A stretch of DNA of 57,175 nucleotides, from contig CAIZJW010000090.1 in NCBI GenBank assembly GCA_903933385.1, positions 1-57,175 on the forward strand, in the 5' to 3' direction. This DNA comes from an uncultured Silvanigrella sp. GTDB lineage: Bacteria > Bdellovibrionota_B > Oligoflexia > Silvanigrellales > Silvanigrellaceae. Under the pieces are notes generated by a model that saw only the letters and a list, made by a program, of their open reading frames with translations, had not been told where the DNA came from and made no database searches. The position numbers and the translations under genes were made by a program. This document shows positions 56,002-57,175 of the stretch, piece after piece; positions within the stretch are counted from its first letter, which is position 1; each line of letters opens with the position of its first letter.

Positions 56002-56484
56002 GTGACCCAACTCAACCATGTCCAACGTGAAGATGCCTGGATTTACGATCTGCGGCTTCTAAACGGGCGCATACGAGGACTCAAGGGAGTCCCGTTGGTC
56101 AGAACGCGCGTTGTCTCCTCAGCGGATTGCCGAGGTTGGTCATACCGGTGCCCAGCAGGGGATCGGGTCACTGAAGAACTGAGAAGCTGCTTGCGCGAGT
56201 TTTATAAAGTTCTCGACAAAGATCCCGCCGCACCGACGCTCATTCATGCAAGTGCAAGACTGTGGCTGCGTCTTATGACAATTCGTCCTTTTATGGATGG
56301 CAACCGCCGCACTGTGCGCGCATTCCTTGCGCGCTGCTTCACTCAGCAAGGCTTATCGATAAAGAATTTCAGTCCCTTGCGAAAATTCCCAACCACAGGC
56401 CGGCTCAATGAAGATTTAGCCCAGTGTCAGCTCGCCCTCGGCCGTTGCTTAACCGTTCACCAATCCAATTCCCTCAACAACTGA
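56002..56484 (+). CDS. Fic-domain protein with degenerate active-site motif
   Basis: A 160-residue protein with a Fic-like helical core (T-L-I-H-A-S-A-R-L-W-L-R, then the motif region, A-F-L-A-R-C-F). The active loop reads R95-P-F-M-D-G-N-R102-R-T-V-R where Fic enzymes have H-P-F-x-D-G-N-G-R-x-x-R. The catalytic His is Arg and a conserved Gly is Arg, each one base from the expected codon. AMP transfer is therefore unlikely. GTG 56002 has GGGAG 8 bases upstream. No toxin-antitoxin partner is seen. Confidence 0.72.
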   Translation: MTQLNHVQREDAWIYDLRLLNGRIRGLKGVPLVRTRVVSSADCRGWSYRCPAGDRVTEELRSCLREFYKVLDKDPAAPTLIHASARLWLRLMTIRPFMDGNRRTVRAFLARCFTQQGLSIKNFSPLRKFPTTGRLNEDLAQCQLALGRCLTVHQSNSLNN

Positions 56485-56624
56485 AAAAAATTGCTGAACA
56501 TGGAAGAGACGACAGTGGTTGGACCTTGATTCTGACGTCATGGTGGAAGGGTGCTGCTTTTATTCGCCCGTTCTGCAGCACGAAGCGCACTTTCGACGTC
56601 GAAAAATCAAGAAAGGAGTTCGCA

Positions 56625-57175
56625 ATGAAAGACTTATTCTTCAAGGTTTTGACTGGTGCGATGCTCTGCTCCGCCGCAGCCGCGCTTGTGACAGAAGCAC
56701 AAGCGCAACCGATGTATTGGCAACCCTGGTCATCCCCGGGTTTTATTAACCCTCCAGGAAGTCTTGTCGTTGGTGGGTGGTGGAACTCGCCTGACTTCGG
56801 ACGCACTGACCTGCGCATTTGTCGCCTCTCAGATAACCTTGGCCGCTGGTCATACGGCGGATTCTATTCGGGAAGCTGCAACTACTACTCGCGCCCCCTT
56901 GGCCGCGGTCACGTTGTGAGCATTGGTTTTGACCTTTTGGGAGGCGACTCACATCCTCGCTGGATTTCTTCAAACCACCGCAATCATCGCAATTGGAATC
57001 TTCTCGAAGGGCCAACGAACGGAGAGACTTATGGTAATCCTGGCCTGATTCCTTCTCAGCAAGTCACAGCTCAGCAGGGTGAAATTGAATCTTTGTGTCG
57101 AATTGTCCAGGGCGATGGAGCTTACATTGGCACGATTATCGACGGCTCGTGCTTTGCCGCCTGGCAAGGATTGGA
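56625..57175 (+). CDS. Secreted protein with DM9-like repeats, cut by window edge
   Basis: My translation from ATG 56625 stays open to the window end (183 codons). It has a signal peptide (L-C-S-A-A-A-A-L-V-T-E-A-Q-A). The mature part holds two related stretches, L-R-I-C-R-L-S-D-N-L-G-R-W and L-C-R-I-V-Q-G-D-G-A-Y, each followed by G-x-C, like the DM9/DUF3421 repeat that can bind sugars. AAGGAG is 6 bases before the ATG. Function is inferred weakly. Confidence 0.7.
   Translation, partial: MKDLFFKVLTGAMLCSAAAALVTEAQAQPMYWQPWSSPGFINPPGSLVVGGWWNSPDFGRTDLRICRLSDNLGRWSYGGFYSGSCNYYSRPLGRGHVVSIGFDLLGGDSHPRWISSNHRNHRNWNLLEGPTNGETYGNPGLIPSQQVTAQQGEIESLCRIVQGDGAYIGTIIDGSCFAAWQGL

Overview
The window looks like chromosomal DNA of a Gram-negative bacterium of about 50% G+C. 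It carries lpxC (lipid A), OmpA- and TonB-like envelope proteins, HtrA, an MlaF-like ATPase and KefC. An ExbB-ExbD-ExbD-AgmX/PglI-type cluster, a CarD regulator, RNase J, a stand-alone methylmalonyl-CoA mutase catalytic subunit and a fused homocysteine methyltransferase/MTHFR point to a 'deltaproteobacterial' lineage (Bdellovibrionota, Oligoflexia or Myxococcota-like). That placement is inferred from gene content and no species is claimed. I see no prophage, insertion sequence, CRISPR array or rRNA; one tRNA (Arg, anticodon TCG) is present. Genes are densely packed, often overlap by 1-8 bases, and many starts are GTG or TTG.

Layout. 1-1734 (-): methyltransferase/MTHFR, running off the left edge, with a leader that can mask its ribosome site. 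2127-3134 (+): HDAC-family deacetylase. 3141-8745 (-): envelope energy-transduction operon (small secreted protein, ExbB, two ExbD-like proteins, TonB/AgmX-like protein) ending in RNase J. 8819-10403 (-): orphan adenine methylase and an acidic small protein, opposite 5-FTHF cyclo-ligase (+). 11112-16691 (-): MlaF-like ATPase, UvrA-like ATPase, phosphatidylserine decarboxylase, GNAT. 16864-18012 (+): exported protein with three cysteine-pair repeats, convergent with an OmpA-like protein. 19166-22116 (+): trmB, CDF exporter, queG. 22082-23227 (-): HtrA. 23391-30259 (+): lipoprotein, methylmalonyl-CoA mutase, groES-groEL, sucC-sucD. 30338-31555 (+): Tat-exported NAPE-PLD-like hydrolase. 31604-33981 (-): KefF/KefC. 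34042-36298: CDF-like half transporter, TIP30-like protein, ssb. 36299-40196 (+): lpxC, dnaJ, cysS, tRNA-Arg. 40245-44347 (-): PPDK/PEPS regulatory protein, receiver-only response regulator, cobS, HD phosphohydrolase. 44735-45235 (+): CarD. 45295-47779 (-): tgt and an M14 peptidase. 48011-57175 (+): NifU-like protein, maltokinase-like pseudokinase, ndk, tex, mtnP, gloB-like, cupin, HAD phosphatase, degenerate Fic protein, and a truncated secreted protein.

How the genes connect. Mutase and SucCD could link propionate-type carbon to the TCA cycle. QueG and Tgt are both queuosine steps. QueG, the mutase and CobS imply cobalamin use. groESL and dnaJ share a near-identical promoter layout. The most notable signals are four proteins whose folds are recognisable but whose key residues are changed (methyltransferase zinc site, maltokinase-like protein, Fic protein, UvrA-like ATPase), the cysteine-pair repeat protein, the MlaF/UvrA/Psd/GNAT operon, and structured leaders before the methyltransferase and sucC.
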